Below are positions 46,433 through 56,971 of a DNA stretch of 64,000 bases, piece after piece. Location of the stretch: assembly GCF_900101855.1 (NCBI RefSeq), contig NZ_FMVC01000001.1, positions 1 through 64,000 on the forward strand, written 5' to 3'. A program made the translations under genes and the position numbers. This DNA comes from Flavobacterium anhuiense (GTDB taxonomy: Bacteria; Bacteroidota; Bacteroidia; Flavobacteriales; Flavobacteriaceae). Within the stretch, counting starts at the first letter, position 1; each line of letters opens with the position of its first letter. The notes beneath the pieces were generated by a model. The model did not search any database. It saw nothing but the letters and a program-made list of their open reading frames with translations, and was not told the DNA's origin.

Positions 46433-47203
46433 ATGGCAAACAAAATAGAAGTAAAAGAATTACTAGAAGCAGGTGTTCACTTCGGACACATGACTAGAAA
46501 ATGGGATCCAAACATGGCTCCTTACATTTATATGGAGCGTAATGGTATTCACATTATCAATCTATATAAAACTGCAGCTAAAATTGAAGAAGCTAACGAA
46601 GCTTTGAAAAAAATCGCTGCATCAGGTAGAAAAATCTTATTCGTAGCTACCAAAAAACAAGCAAAAGACATCGTTGCTGATAAAGCAAAAGCTGCAAACA
46701 TGCCTTACATCACTGAAAGATGGCCAGGTGGTATGTTGACTAACTTCGTAACTATCAGAAAGGCAGTTAAAAAAATGTCTTCTATCGATAAAATGAAGAA
46801 AGATGGTACTTTCAACACTTTATCTAAAAAAGAGCGTTTACAAGTTGATCGTCTACGTGCTAAATTAGAGAAAAACTTAGGTTCAATTGCTGATATGTCT
46901 AGACTACCTGCAGCATTGTTCGTAGTAGATATCAAAGCTGAACACATCGCAATAAAAGAAGCTCAAAAATTAAACATTCCAGTTTTCGCAATGGTTGATA
47001 CGAATTCTGACCCAAGAGAGGTTGATTACGTGATTCCTGCAAATGATGACGCTTCTAAATCAATTGACAAAATTTTATCTTTAGTAACTACTGCAGTAAT
47101 CGAAGGTCTTTCTGACAGAGGTGCTGAAAAAGAAGTTGAAGCTGCTGAAGAAGCTCCTGCTGTTGAGGCTGAAGCTGCTCCTGCAACTGAAACTGAAGAA
47201 TAA
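46433..47203 (+). CDS. rpsB: 30S ribosomal protein S2
   Basis: A 256-residue S2 (LLEAGVHFGHMTRKWDPNM, ITERWPGGMLTNF, NIPVFAMVDTNSDPREVDY). The last about 30 residues are an Ala/Glu-rich tail, common in Bacteroidota S2. It is followed by tsf in the standard order. Confidence 0.98.
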   Translation: MANKIEVKELLEAGVHFGHMTRKWDPNMAPYIYMERNGIHIINLYKTAAKIEEANEALKKIAASGRKILFVATKKQAKDIVADKAKAANMPYITERWPGGMLTNFVTIRKAVKKMSSIDKMKKDGTFNTLSKKERLQVDRLRAKLEKNLGSIADMSRLPAALFVVDIKAEHIAIKEAQKLNIPVFAMVDTNSDPREVDYVIPANDDASKSIDKILSLVTTAVIEGLSDRGAEKEVEAAEEAPAVEAEAAPATETEE

Positions 47204-47205
47204 AT

Positions 47206-47260
47206 CAAATTTTAAATTCCAAATTTTAAATTCCAAATTCCAAAATACAAAATTAAAAAC
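47206..47260. repeat. Degenerate 7-bp tandem repeat (AAATTCC type) between rpsB and tsf
   Basis: Successive heptads read AAATTTT, AAATTCC, AAATTTT, AAATTCC, AAATTCC, then decay. A related array with an inverted partner lies at 61630-61760. Confidence 0.6.
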
Positions 47261-47344
47261 GTTATGTTGATAATTTAATAAAATTGGAGTTTGGGATTTA
47301 AAAGCTGGAATTTTTTACTTTTAACATTAAAAATTCAAAATATT

Positions 47345-48307
47345 ATGTCAACAATTACTGCTGCAGACGTAAATAAATTAAGACAATCTACAGGTGCCGG
47401 AATGATGGACTGTAAAAAAGCTTTAGTTGAAGCTGAAGGAGATTTCGATAAAGCGATACAAATCCTTAGAGAAAAAGGACAAAAAGTTGCTGCTAACCGT
47501 TCTGACCGTGAGTCTGCTGAAGGTGCTGCTGTTTCTTTTATCAATGCTGACAACACTAAAGGAGCTATCATCACTTTAAACTGTGAAACTGACTTCGTAG
47601 GTAAAAATGAGGCTTTCGTTGCTTTAGCTAAAGATTTAGTAGAAAGAGCTATCAACTTCTCTACAAAAGAAGAATTATTAGCTTCTGATTTCAACGGAAT
47701 TACAGTTGCTGAGAAATTAATCGAGCAAACTGGAGTTATTGGTGAGAAAATCGAAATCGGCGGTTTTGAAATTTTAGAAGGTGCTTACGTTGGATCTTAT
47801 GTTCACGTTAACAAAATTGCTGCTTTAACTGCAATTTCTGCTCCAGTTCCAAACGCTGAAACTTTAACAAAAGATATCTCTATGCAAGTTGCTTCTATGG
47901 GAGCTGATACTTTATCTTACAAAGATTTTGATCCTGCTTTCGTTGAATCTGAACTTGCTGCTCGTATTGCTGTAATCGAAAAAGACAACGAAGAAGCAAA
48001 ACGTTTAGGAAAAACTTTGAAAAATGTTCCTAAATACATCTCTTTCTCTCAGTTAACTCCTGAAGTTATTAAACAAGCTGAAGAAGATGCTAAAGCTGAA
48101 TTAAAAGCTGAAGGAAAACCAGAGCAAATCTGGGACAAAATTCTTCCAGGAAAAGTTCAACGTTTCATTTCTGACAACACTACTTTAGATCAAGAGAAAG
48201 CTCTTTTAGATCAAAACTTCATCAAAGATGATAGTAAAAAAGTTGGTGATTATGTTAAAGGATTCAATGTTGAAATTACAGGTTTCAAAAGAGTTACTTT
48301 AGGTTAA
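47345..48307 (+). CDS. tsf: Elongation factor Ts
   Basis: I start it at ATG 47345 (MSTITAADVNKLRQSTGAG), giving 320 residues. The EF-Tu-binding N-terminal domain has RQSTGAGMMDCKKALVEAEGD, and the core has CETDFVGKNEAFVALA. It is the nucleotide exchange factor for EF-Tu. The length is somewhat greater than in E. coli, as usual in Bacteroidota. Confidence 0.97.
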   Translation: MSTITAADVNKLRQSTGAGMMDCKKALVEAEGDFDKAIQILREKGQKVAANRSDRESAEGAAVSFINADNTKGAIITLNCETDFVGKNEAFVALAKDLVERAINFSTKEELLASDFNGITVAEKLIEQTGVIGEKIEIGGFEILEGAYVGSYVHVNKIAALTAISAPVPNAETLTKDISMQVASMGADTLSYKDFDPAFVESELAARIAVIEKDNEEAKRLGKTLKNVPKYISFSQLTPEVIKQAEEDAKAELKAEGKPEQIWDKILPGKVQRFISDNTTLDQEKALLDQNFIKDDSKKVGDYVKGFNVEITGFKRVTLG

Positions 48308-48325
48308 TATATTATTTTCAATATA

Positions 48326-48360
48326 AAAAGCCCGAATATTTTATTTATTCGGGCTTTTTT
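48326..48360. terminator. Bidirectional terminator between tsf and the M3 peptidase gene
   Basis: A 13-bp stem (AAAAGCCCGAATA / TATTCGGGCTTTT) with a 7-nt loop and runs of A and T outside. Confidence 0.92.
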
Positions 48361-48374
48361 ATTTTCATATAAAG

Positions 48375-50438
48375 CTAATTCTCAACTGGAAAATTTCTTG
48401 CTCGCATCAATGCATCAGATTTTGGGGCATGTCCCCTGAAATTCTCATACATTTCTTCGTTATCAATAGTATTTCCGACACTTAAAACTGTTTTATAAAG
48501 ACGTTCAGAAACACTTTTATCAAACGGCCCATCTGCTTCCAGAAAAGCCTCATAAGCATCTGCATTAATGACATCTGCCCATAAATAGCTATAGTAGCCA
48601 GCCGCATATCCGTCGCTTGAGAATATGTGAGCAAACTGCGGAATTCTATGTCTCATTACAATTTCTGACGGCATATTAATCTCGTCTAAAACTTTCTTTT
48701 CAAATGCATGCGGATCAATCGTTTCTGTCGTTAAATGCAATTCCATATCGACAAACGAACTTGAAATCGTTTCTACCGTTGCAAATCCTTCATTAAAATT
48801 AGCAGCCTTCCCTATTCTTTCCACCAATGACTGAGACAATGGTTCATTTGTTTTATAATGAAGTGCAAACTTATTTAAAACCTCAGGCGTTGCCAGCCAA
48901 TGCTCTAACAGCTGAGATGGAAATTCCACATAATCTCTGGCAACAGAAGTCCCTGAAAGACTTGGATAAGTAACATTTGAGCACAAACCATGAAGCGCAT
49001 GGCCAAATTCATGAAATAATGTCGTTGCATCATCCCACGAAATCAAAACAGGTTCTTCGCTATTTCCTTTTATAAAATTGCAATTATTCGACACAATAGG
49101 AAGTACATTCCCTTTTATCTTCTGCTGATCCCTATGCGAATTCATCCATGCCCCTGAACGCTTTCCTGTACGCGCATAAGGATCAAAATACCAAAGTCCT
49201 ATCGCTTCTCCTGTATTTTTATTATTCACTTCCCAAACACGAACATCAGGATGATAAACAGAAACATCAAATAATTGCTTAAAACCTAAGTTAAACAATT
49301 CTCCAGCCGTCCAGAACATTCCTTCGCGCAAGTTTTCAAGCTGTAAATACTGTTTAATTTCATTTTGATCTAAATCGTATTTTGCTTTACGCACTTTTTC
49401 TGCATAAAAACGATAGTCCCAAGGCTGAATTTTAAAATTTCCGCCTTCTTCATCAACCATTTTTTGCATGGCTGAAACATCATTTTTTACTTTTTCTACC
49501 GCTGGTTTCCATACAGAACGCATCAAATCGAGCGTTTTCTGTGGATCTTTAGCCATTTTATTTGATAAACTCCATTCTGCAAAGTTTTTAAAACCTAAAA
49601 TCTTTGCCTTTTCAGCCCTTAATTTTAGAATCGACACAAGTGTTTTGTTTGTATCATTTTCATTCTTATTATCGCCTCGTTTAACGAAAATATCAAAAGC
49701 TTTTTCTCTTAAATTTCTTCTGTTTGAGAAAGTCAGAAAAGGTTCAATTGAAGATCTAGTGTTTCCAATACAGCCTAAAGCAGTCAGATTTCGCTCTTTT
49801 GCCTCTGCAATAGCAGCATTTTTAAATTCTTCAGGTAAACCCTCAAAATCATCTTCTGTTTTTAATTCTATATACTGATTGTTTTCTTCTGCCAACAACT
49901 TCTGACTGAAAGCTGTAAAAAGTGTTGCCAATTCCTGATTGATCTTAGCCACTTTCTCTTTATTCTCTTCATTTAGCTCTGCTCCTTCCCTAACAAAATC
50001 AGTATAATACAACCAAAGCACACGCTGCTGTTCCTTGGTTAAATTTTGCTTTTCATCTGATTTGTATAAGCTTTCAATTCTAGAGAACAGTTTTTCATTC
50101 TGAAACAGTTTATCATTAATCTCTGCCAATTTTGGAGACATTTCGGTATCAATCGCATTAAATTCTGGAGTACTTAAATTGGATCTGTAAATACCATAAA
50201 CTGCGTGAATTCTATCCAATTTTTCGCCAGAAAGTTCCAATGCTTCAATCGTATTTTTAAAGGTCGCCTCTTCTGGATTATTGGCAATTGCATCAATTTC
50301 TTCTAATTTTTCCTTAATAGCAAATTCTATTGCGAGCTTAAAATCTGAAACTTTGTAGGCTGTAAAATCTGGAACGCCTCCATAAGGTCCAGACCAATCT
50401 TTTAACAATGGATTATCTAATTCTATAGGTGTTTTCAT
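48375..50438 (-). CDS. M3-family metallopeptidase (oligopeptidase A / Dcp-like)
   Basis: I start it at ATG 50438 (MKTPIELDNPLLKDW), giving 687 residues. The zinc site is HEFGHALHG with the following conserved E. The rest is the helical M3 fold (FGDPYARxGKRxGAW-like: WYFDPYARTGKRSGAW). There is no signal peptide, so it degrades cytoplasmic oligopeptides. It is close to Dcp and OpdA, and I cannot separate the two by eye. Confidence 0.93.
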   Translation of the reverse strand: MKTPIELDNPLLKDWSGPYGGVPDFTAYKVSDFKLAIEFAIKEKLEEIDAIANNPEEATFKNTIEALELSGEKLDRIHAVYGIYRSNLSTPEFNAIDTEMSPKLAEINDKLFQNEKLFSRIESLYKSDEKQNLTKEQQRVLWLYYTDFVREGAELNEENKEKVAKINQELATLFTAFSQKLLAEENNQYIELKTEDDFEGLPEEFKNAAIAEAKERNLTALGCIGNTRSSIEPFLTFSNRRNLREKAFDIFVKRGDNKNENDTNKTLVSILKLRAEKAKILGFKNFAEWSLSNKMAKDPQKTLDLMRSVWKPAVEKVKNDVSAMQKMVDEEGGNFKIQPWDYRFYAEKVRKAKYDLDQNEIKQYLQLENLREGMFWTAGELFNLGFKQLFDVSVYHPDVRVWEVNNKNTGEAIGLWYFDPYARTGKRSGAWMNSHRDQQKIKGNVLPIVSNNCNFIKGNSEEPVLISWDDATTLFHEFGHALHGLCSNVTYPSLSGTSVARDYVEFPSQLLEHWLATPEVLNKFALHYKTNEPLSQSLVERIGKAANFNEGFATVETISSSFVDMELHLTTETIDPHAFEKKVLDEINMPSEIVMRHRIPQFAHIFSSDGYAAGYYSYLWADVINADAYEAFLEADGPFDKSVSERLYKTVLSVGNTIDNEEMYENFRGHAPKSDALMRARNFPVEN

Positions 50439-50568
50439 AACAAATGCATTAATTAATTTTATGCAAAATTTGACTGGCAAAAAATGCAACAGAATCTCAA
50501 AATTAACTAATCAAGAGCAAACTTCATATGCTAAAAAATTATAGTTTCAAAGATTTAAAGAAATAGTT

Positions 50569-50576
50569 TATTTTTG
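50569..50576 (+). promoter_or_regulatory. -7 element before the queuosine-precursor transporter gene
   Basis: TATTTTTG lies 22 bp before ATG 50599. No clear -33 box. Confidence 0.5.
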
Positions 50577-50598
50577 AAACATCAATACCAAAAATCAA

Positions 50599-51261
50599 AT
50601 GTTTAGAACCAGAAAAGAAATTGTTTTTGTAATTTTAGCAGGAATATTTATAACCAATGCCGTTGTGGCTGAGTTAATTGGAGGTAAATTAATCCAAATT
50701 GGACCTTTTGTGATGAGTATAGGAATTTTGCCATGGCCAATTGTATTTCTAACCACCGATTTAATTAATGAATATTTCGGTGAAAAGGGTGTAAAAAAAC
50801 TTTCTTTCATAACCGCATGTCTGATTGCTTATGCATTTTTGATCCTTTTTATGGCCGTTACTATTCCCGCTGCAAAAGGAATTAGTCCAGTAAATGATGA
50901 TCAGTTTCAAGCAGTATTTGGGCAAAGTATGTGGATTATAGTTGGGAGCTTAATAGCCTTCATGGCTTCGCAGCTTATCGATGTTTGGATATTTTGGTTT
51001 TTTAAAAACAGAACTGGCGAGAAGAAAATATGGCTGAGAGCAACCGGTTCTACTGTTATTTCGCAATTATTTGATTCATTTATTGTTTTAGGAATTGCTT
51101 TTTGGTTGCCTGGAAAAATTGATTTTGACACCTTTATATCTTCAGGATTAATAGGATATACTTTTAAATTAGCAATAGCTATTTTATTGACTCCAGCGAT
51201 ATATTTAGGACATCATCTAATTAAAAAATATTTGGACGAAGATCCTGCACATAAAGGATAA
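50599..51261 (+). CDS. Queuosine precursor transporter (YhhQ/VUT family)
   Basis: A 220-residue inner-membrane protein with about 6 spans. The family core is NAVVAELIGGKLIQIG and PIVFLTTDLINEYFGEKG, with the conserved DVWIFWFFKNRT segment. YhhQ takes up preQ0/preQ1 for queuosine synthesis, so this matches queG elsewhere in the window. It lies 15 bp from the next gene and probably forms an operon. Confidence 0.9.
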   Translation: MFRTRKEIVFVILAGIFITNAVVAELIGGKLIQIGPFVMSIGILPWPIVFLTTDLINEYFGEKGVKKLSFITACLIAYAFLILFMAVTIPAAKGISPVNDDQFQAVFGQSMWIIVGSLIAFMASQLIDVWIFWFFKNRTGEKKIWLRATGSTVISQLFDSFIVLGIAFWLPGKIDFDTFISSGLIGYTFKLAIAILLTPAIYLGHHLIKKYLDEDPAHKG

Positions 51262-51275
51262 AAAATATTTAGGTC

Positions 51276-51956
51276 ATGAAAAAAAATTACTTTTATATTT
51301 TATTCTCTGTTACCTATCTCTTTTTCAGCTGTGGCAATGACGAAAAAAAACAGCCTAAAAAAGTCATTCAATCTGTCAATAAGTTGACACCTGCTTCTGT
51401 AAAAGTAAATCCTAAAATTTCTTCAAAAAGCATTACGGCGCCAAAAGAGTTTGACTCAAAAAAGACTGTTGTCCAAAAAGATCCTTTTGCAATCAAAAAC
51501 CCAATAGAATTTAAACCATTAAGTTCGCAAACCACAAATAACATAGCCACTCCACCAACTCCTATAAAAAAGGAAGTTAACGAGAAGCTATTAAATTTTG
51601 TCAATATTCGCAAAATATTAGATAAATGTAAAATGGGCCAGACCATGACCCAAAAGCAGTTAACTGAGAACTTTGAAATTCCGGAAGAAGCTCTCAAATT
51701 AGTAAAAAGTGTAACTAAAACAGCAGAAAATGAATTGGCTGTAAAATGGCAGTCCACTTGGTTTGTCGAAAGAGTCTCTGATGCAGAACTGGAAGACGGC
51801 AAAATGAAAGTAGTCTTTAAAGCCAATAAAATGTATACTTCTGGAAATGCGATTGGCATTAAATACAACAAAAAAGTTTACAATAATTTAGTTATAGTTG
51901 GACGTTCAGCTTATATTCCTAGTGTAAAAGGATATAGCTGGCAGATTGGAAGATAA
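51276..51956 (+). CDS. Hypothetical lipoprotein
   Basis: A 226-residue protein with the lipoprotein signal MKKNYFYILFSVTYLFFSC (Cys 19). A Lys/Pro/Thr-rich linker runs to about residue 105, and a compact C-terminal region (about 108-226) follows. I do not recognise the C-terminal domain. It lies 14 bp after the transporter and 14 bp before the glycosylase, so a three-gene operon is likely. Confidence 0.8.
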   Translation: MKKNYFYILFSVTYLFFSCGNDEKKQPKKVIQSVNKLTPASVKVNPKISSKSITAPKEFDSKKTVVQKDPFAIKNPIEFKPLSSQTTNNIATPPTPIKKEVNEKLLNFVNIRKILDKCKMGQTMTQKQLTENFEIPEEALKLVKSVTKTAENELAVKWQSTWFVERVSDAELEDGKMKVVFKANKMYTSGNAIGIKYNKKVYNNLVIVGRSAYIPSVKGYSWQIGR

Positions 51957-51970
51957 TTTAGAATAAAAAG

Positions 51971-52531
51971 ATGGAACCAATAAGATGTGGCTGGTGTTCT
52001 GCTAGCGATTTATATAAAAAATATCATGACGAAGAATGGGGAAATCCTGTTTATGACGACCCAACTATTTTTGAATTTTTAATTCTGGAAACCTTTCAAG
52101 CAGGTTTAAGCTGGATTACCATTTTAAATAAAAGAGAAAACTTCAAAACTGCTTTTGACAATTTTGATTATAAAAAAATCGCCATTTATTCTGAAGATAA
52201 AATCGAAGAATTAATGCAGAATACAGGAATTATTCGCAATAAACTAAAAATAAACTCTGCCGTTTCAAACGCTCAGGCTTTTATGAAAATTCAAGAAGAA
52301 TTTGGGACCTTCTCTGAGTACATTTGGAAATTTACTAATGGAAAACCAATTGACAATAAACCTAAAACTCTAAAAGATGTTCCAGCCACTACTCCAATTT
52401 CTGATGCTATAAGCAAAGATTTAAAAAAACGAGGCTTTAAATTTGTAGGTTCAACAGTCATTTACGCTCACATGCAGGCGACTGGAATGGTCAATGATCA
52501 TGTAGAAGATTGTTGGACGAGAAATAAATAG
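51971..52531 (+). CDS. tag: DNA-3-methyladenine glycosylase I
   Basis: A 186-residue TagI. It shows RCGWCSASDLYKKYHDEEWG (zinc-binding Cys and the DEEWG signature), LILETFQAGLSWITIL, and the C-terminal H-x3-H-x-C pattern in YAHMQATGMVNDHVEDC. It removes 3-methyladenine from alkylated DNA. It is the last gene of the short operon. Confidence 0.95.
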   Translation: MEPIRCGWCSASDLYKKYHDEEWGNPVYDDPTIFEFLILETFQAGLSWITILNKRENFKTAFDNFDYKKIAIYSEDKIEELMQNTGIIRNKLKINSAVSNAQAFMKIQEEFGTFSEYIWKFTNGKPIDNKPKTLKDVPATTPISDAISKDLKKRGFKFVGSTVIYAHMQATGMVNDHVEDCWTRNK

Positions 52532-52643
52532 TTATCAGTCGCAGCCACAGTTTTCAGTGCTAATTTTGAGTATTTCAAAACTTGAAACTATATTTTAAGG
52601 ACTGCAAACTGAGACCGAGACTGAAAACTTAAAAAAAATTACA

Positions 52644-52651
52644 TATATTTG
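52644..52651 (+). promoter_or_regulatory. -7 element of the thiamine operon
   Basis: TATATTTG lies 6 bp before the TPP riboswitch. The upstream sequence shows no clear -33 TTG. Confidence 0.6.
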
Positions 52652-52657
52652 CTTCAC

Positions 52658-52737
52658 ACTTTAGGGGTGTCTGCATCGCGCAGGCTGAGATTTTACCCTC
52701 TGAACCTGATCTAGTTCATACTAGCGTAGGGAAAAGT
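52658..52737 (+). promoter_or_regulatory. TPP riboswitch (THI element)
   Basis: Conserved blocks are present in order: GGGGTG, CTGAGA, ACCC, GAACCTGATCTAGTTC and TAGCGTAGGGAA. The ends ACTTT (52658) and AAAGT (52733) close the P1 helix. It precedes thiS-thiC and the rest of the thiamine genes. Confidence 0.97.
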
Positions 52738-52776
52738 AAGATGACTTCTTGAACGCATTTCTATGCGTTATTGCAG

Positions 52777-52820
52777 CCATTCCTAATGTGTATCTATACA
52801 CTAAACTGAAAAAGGAATGG
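52777..52820 (+). promoter_or_regulatory. Start-codon-sequestering helix of the TPP riboswitch
   Basis: CCATTCCT (52777-52784) is an exact complement of AGGAATGG (52813-52820), which contains the thiS ATG. The loop holds a further hairpin (GTGTA/TACAC, 52788-52801). No terminator-like T-run is seen, which suggests control of translation. Confidence 0.6.
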
Positions 52821-53023
52821 AACTAAAAATCAATCAACAAACCAAAAAATTCAATGCTGAATCGCTAAGCATTCAATCATTGCTCGATCTCGAAATTCCG
52901 AATAAACAAAACGGAATCGCCGTTGCTGTCAACAATACCGTTGTTCCAAAACTCAAATGGAACGAATTCCTCGTACAGGAAACTGACGAAATTCTGATTA
53001 TTTCTGCTACGCAGGGTGGTTAA
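52817..53023 (+). CDS. thiS: Sulfur carrier protein ThiS
   Basis: A 68-residue ubiquitin-like protein ending in the required GG (SATQGG), which is adenylylated by ThiF and carries sulfur to ThiG. The [19 protein letters not shown] segment is typical. First gene after the riboswitch. Confidence 0.95.
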   Translation: MELKINQQTKKFNAESLSIQSLLDLEIPNKQNGIAVAVNNTVVPKLKWNEFLVQETDEILIISATQGG

Positions 53024-53074
53024 AATTTAAATTCTAAATCAAAAAATAAAAATTCCAATTATATACTGGGTTTT

Positions 53075-53097
53075 GATGCACTGCAGCGCGCCTCTAC
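53075..53097. repeat. Degenerate REP-like palindrome before thiC
   Basis: The core GCACTGCAGCGCGCCTCTAC resembles the palindrome at 40905-40919 (GCACTGCGGTGC). From memory, such GACGCACTGC-type palindromes are common in flavobacterial gaps; I cannot check this here. Confidence 0.4.
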
Positions 53098-53111
53098 GAT
53101 TAACAACGTGA

Positions 53112-54980
<1,869 letters not shown>

Positions 54981-55018
54981 TGTTTTAGAAAATAAAGGAA
55001 ACAATATAGAAAAAAGAT

Positions 55019-55630
55019 ATGATTGTAATTTCTAATCCTTTTTTTGTTGAAGATGAAATTGAAATACTGAATTCTTTATTAGAAGAAGGATTGTCTTTGC
55101 TTCATATTCGGAAACCTGATTTTTCTGAGTTGGAAATGGCTCAATTTATTCATCAGATAAAACTAGAATTTCGAAATAAAATGGTTTTGCACAATCATCA
55201 TCATTTAGCAGAAGATTTTGGCATTAACCGATTTCATTTTGCTGAAAAAGAGAGAAAAAGTAATTCTAATGATCCTGCAAGGTTTTCAAAACCTTGTAGG
55301 TCTAAATCAACGTCAACACATTCGATTCAAGATTTTAACTCGTTAGAAAATGATTTTGAATATGCATTCTTAAGTCCTGTTTTTAAAAGTATTTCTAAAG
55401 AAAATTATTATCCAGAAATTGATCTCTTCGAAGCTTTAAAATCAAAAACCAACAGCGAAACAAAAGTGATAGCTTTGGGCGGAATTGATGCTGAAAACAT
55501 TCAAAAAACACTTGAAAATGGTTTTGACGATATCGCTCTTTTGGGAAGTATTTGGAACAATGAAAATCCTGTAAAACAATTTAAATTATGTCAGAAAATC
55601 GCCCTTTCGTACTCACAATCGCAGGTTTAG
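55019..55630 (+). CDS. ThiE/TenI-like protein (thiamine phosphate synthase paralog)
   Basis: A 203-residue TPS/TenI barrel (LLHIRKPDFSELEMAQFI, EYAFLSPVFKSISK, VIALGGIDAENI). It lacks the NDN motif that true ThiE uses for the pyrimidine substrate, while a full ThiE follows downstream. It may therefore be a TenI-type thiazole tautomerase, or a degenerate ThiE. Residues about 86-94 (PARFSKPCR) are encoded by a 27-bp palindromic repeat. The 3' end overlaps thiD by 43 nt. Confidence 0.8.
   Translation: MIVISNPFFVEDEIEILNSLLEEGLSLLHIRKPDFSELEMAQFIHQIKLEFRNKMVLHNHHHLAEDFGINRFHFAEKERKSNSNDPARFSKPCRSKSTSTHSIQDFNSLENDFEYAFLSPVFKSISKENYYPEIDLFEALKSKTNSETKVIALGGIDAENIQKTLENGFDDIALLGSIWNNENPVKQFKLCQKIALSYSQSQV
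55274..55300. repeat. 27-bp palindromic repeat inside the ThiE/TenI-like gene
   Basis: The arms CCTGCAAGGTTTT and AAAACCTTGTAGG pair at 12 of 13 positions around a single central C. It is in frame and encodes part of the protein. Confidence 0.75.
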
Positions 55631-56340
55631 ATCCGTCTGGCGGTGCTGGGATTTTGGCTGATATCAAAACATTTGAACAGCATAAAGTTACTGGTTTTGC
55701 CATTGCGACAGCTAACACAATTCAGACTGAAAATGAATTTCACAAGATTGAATGGGTCAATATCAATTTTGTGATACGATCTATTGAAATTTTATTTAAA
55801 AGCTATAAAATCAGCGCCGCAAAAATCGGAATTGTACCTTCTTTGTCTTATTTAAATCGGATTCTTTCCTGTATAAAACTAGTTTCACCAAGCACAAAAA
55901 TTGTTTGGGATCCAGTTTTAAAATCAACCACAGCATTTGATTTTCTTACTATTGAAGATCATTCAAACTTAAATCAAGTACTATCCAAAATCGATTTGAT
56001 TACGCCCAATTATATAGAAATTGAACAATTGATTCCTGGCTTTATAAAAGACCATCTTTGGATTGAGAATGAAATTTCGACTGCTATTCTGCTTAAAGGA
56101 GGACATAATTTAAATGAAGTTGGAAAAGACCAATTGTTTATAAAAAATAAGATTATTGAATTATTCCCAACAGAAAAAAATTGTTCGGAAAAACATGGCT
56201 CTGGCTGTGTGCTTTCTTCTGCAATCGCTTCAAATTTAGCACTAAATCAAAATATGGAAACTGCCTGCAAAAATGCTAAAATCTATATCGAAAATTACCT
56301 GAGTTCAACGTCAACTTTAATCGGATATCATTATGTATAG
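55588..56340 (+). CDS. thiD: Hydroxymethylpyrimidine kinase / HMP-P kinase ThiD
   Basis: A 250-residue PfkB-like kinase (LTIAGLDPSGGAGILADIKT, KHGSGCVLSSAIASNLA with the GSGC/ATP loop). It phosphorylates HMP and HMP-P. The sequence is rather diverged in the middle. It overlaps thiE by 8 nt and the ThiE-like gene by 43 nt, a very compressed arrangement. Confidence 0.9.
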   Translation: MSENRPFVLTIAGLDPSGGAGILADIKTFEQHKVTGFAIATANTIQTENEFHKIEWVNINFVIRSIEILFKSYKISAAKIGIVPSLSYLNRILSCIKLVSPSTKIVWDPVLKSTTAFDFLTIEDHSNLNQVLSKIDLITPNYIEIEQLIPGFIKDHLWIENEISTAILLKGGHNLNEVGKDQLFIKNKIIELFPTEKNCSEKHGSGCVLSSAIASNLALNQNMETACKNAKIYIENYLSSTSTLIGYHYV

Positions 56341-56971
56341 CAAACTTCAATATATCTCGCAGGGCGAAACTATCGAAAAACAATTGTACAATATTCATCA
56401 AGCGCTGGACGCAGGGTGCAATTGGGTGCAAATGCGCTTTAAAAACCAGACACAAAAGGACGCTTTTACTTTAGCGGAAGCGGTAAAACCTTTATGCGAA
56501 AAATATACAGCCAATTTTATTGTAAACGACAATTTGCAACTCACTAAAGAAATAGACGCTGACGGCATTCATCTAGGTTTAACTGATACTAAAATCGACG
56601 AAGCTAGAATTTTTCTGGGCCCTTCAAAAGTAATCGGAGGAACGGCTAATACTTTTGAAGACATTCAAAATCACGTCAAAAATGGATGTAATTATATCGG
56701 ATTAGGTCCTTTTCGCTTTACTGCCACAAAAGAAAAACTGAGTCCAATTTTAGGCTTATCAGGTTATTATGACATTCTACAAAAACTGAAAAAGAATAAA
56801 ATAAGCATTCCTGTTTATGCCATTGGTGGCATCACATTCCGTGATGTAAGTCCGTTAATGGAAACCGGAATTTTCGGAATTGCCGTTTCTGGAATCATTA
56901 CTGAAAGTGATGAAAAGGAAAAATTAATTCAACAACTAAAAGAAAAATTGTATGCAAACATCATTGTTTAA
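56333..56971 (+). CDS. thiE: Thiamine phosphate synthase ThiE
   Basis: A 212-residue TPS that joins HMP-PP with thiazole phosphate. Catalytic and substrate segments are present: [44 protein letters not shown] and PVYAIGGI. This is the functional ThiE of the operon. It overlaps thiG by 20 nt. Confidence 0.95.
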   Translation: MYSKLQYISQGETIEKQLYNIHQALDAGCNWVQMRFKNQTQKDAFTLAEAVKPLCEKYTANFIVNDNLQLTKEIDADGIHLGLTDTKIDEARIFLGPSKVIGGTANTFEDIQNHVKNGCNYIGLGPFRFTATKEKLSPILGLSGYYDILQKLKKNKISIPVYAIGGITFRDVSPLMETGIFGIAVSGIITESDEKEKLIQQLKEKLYANIIV

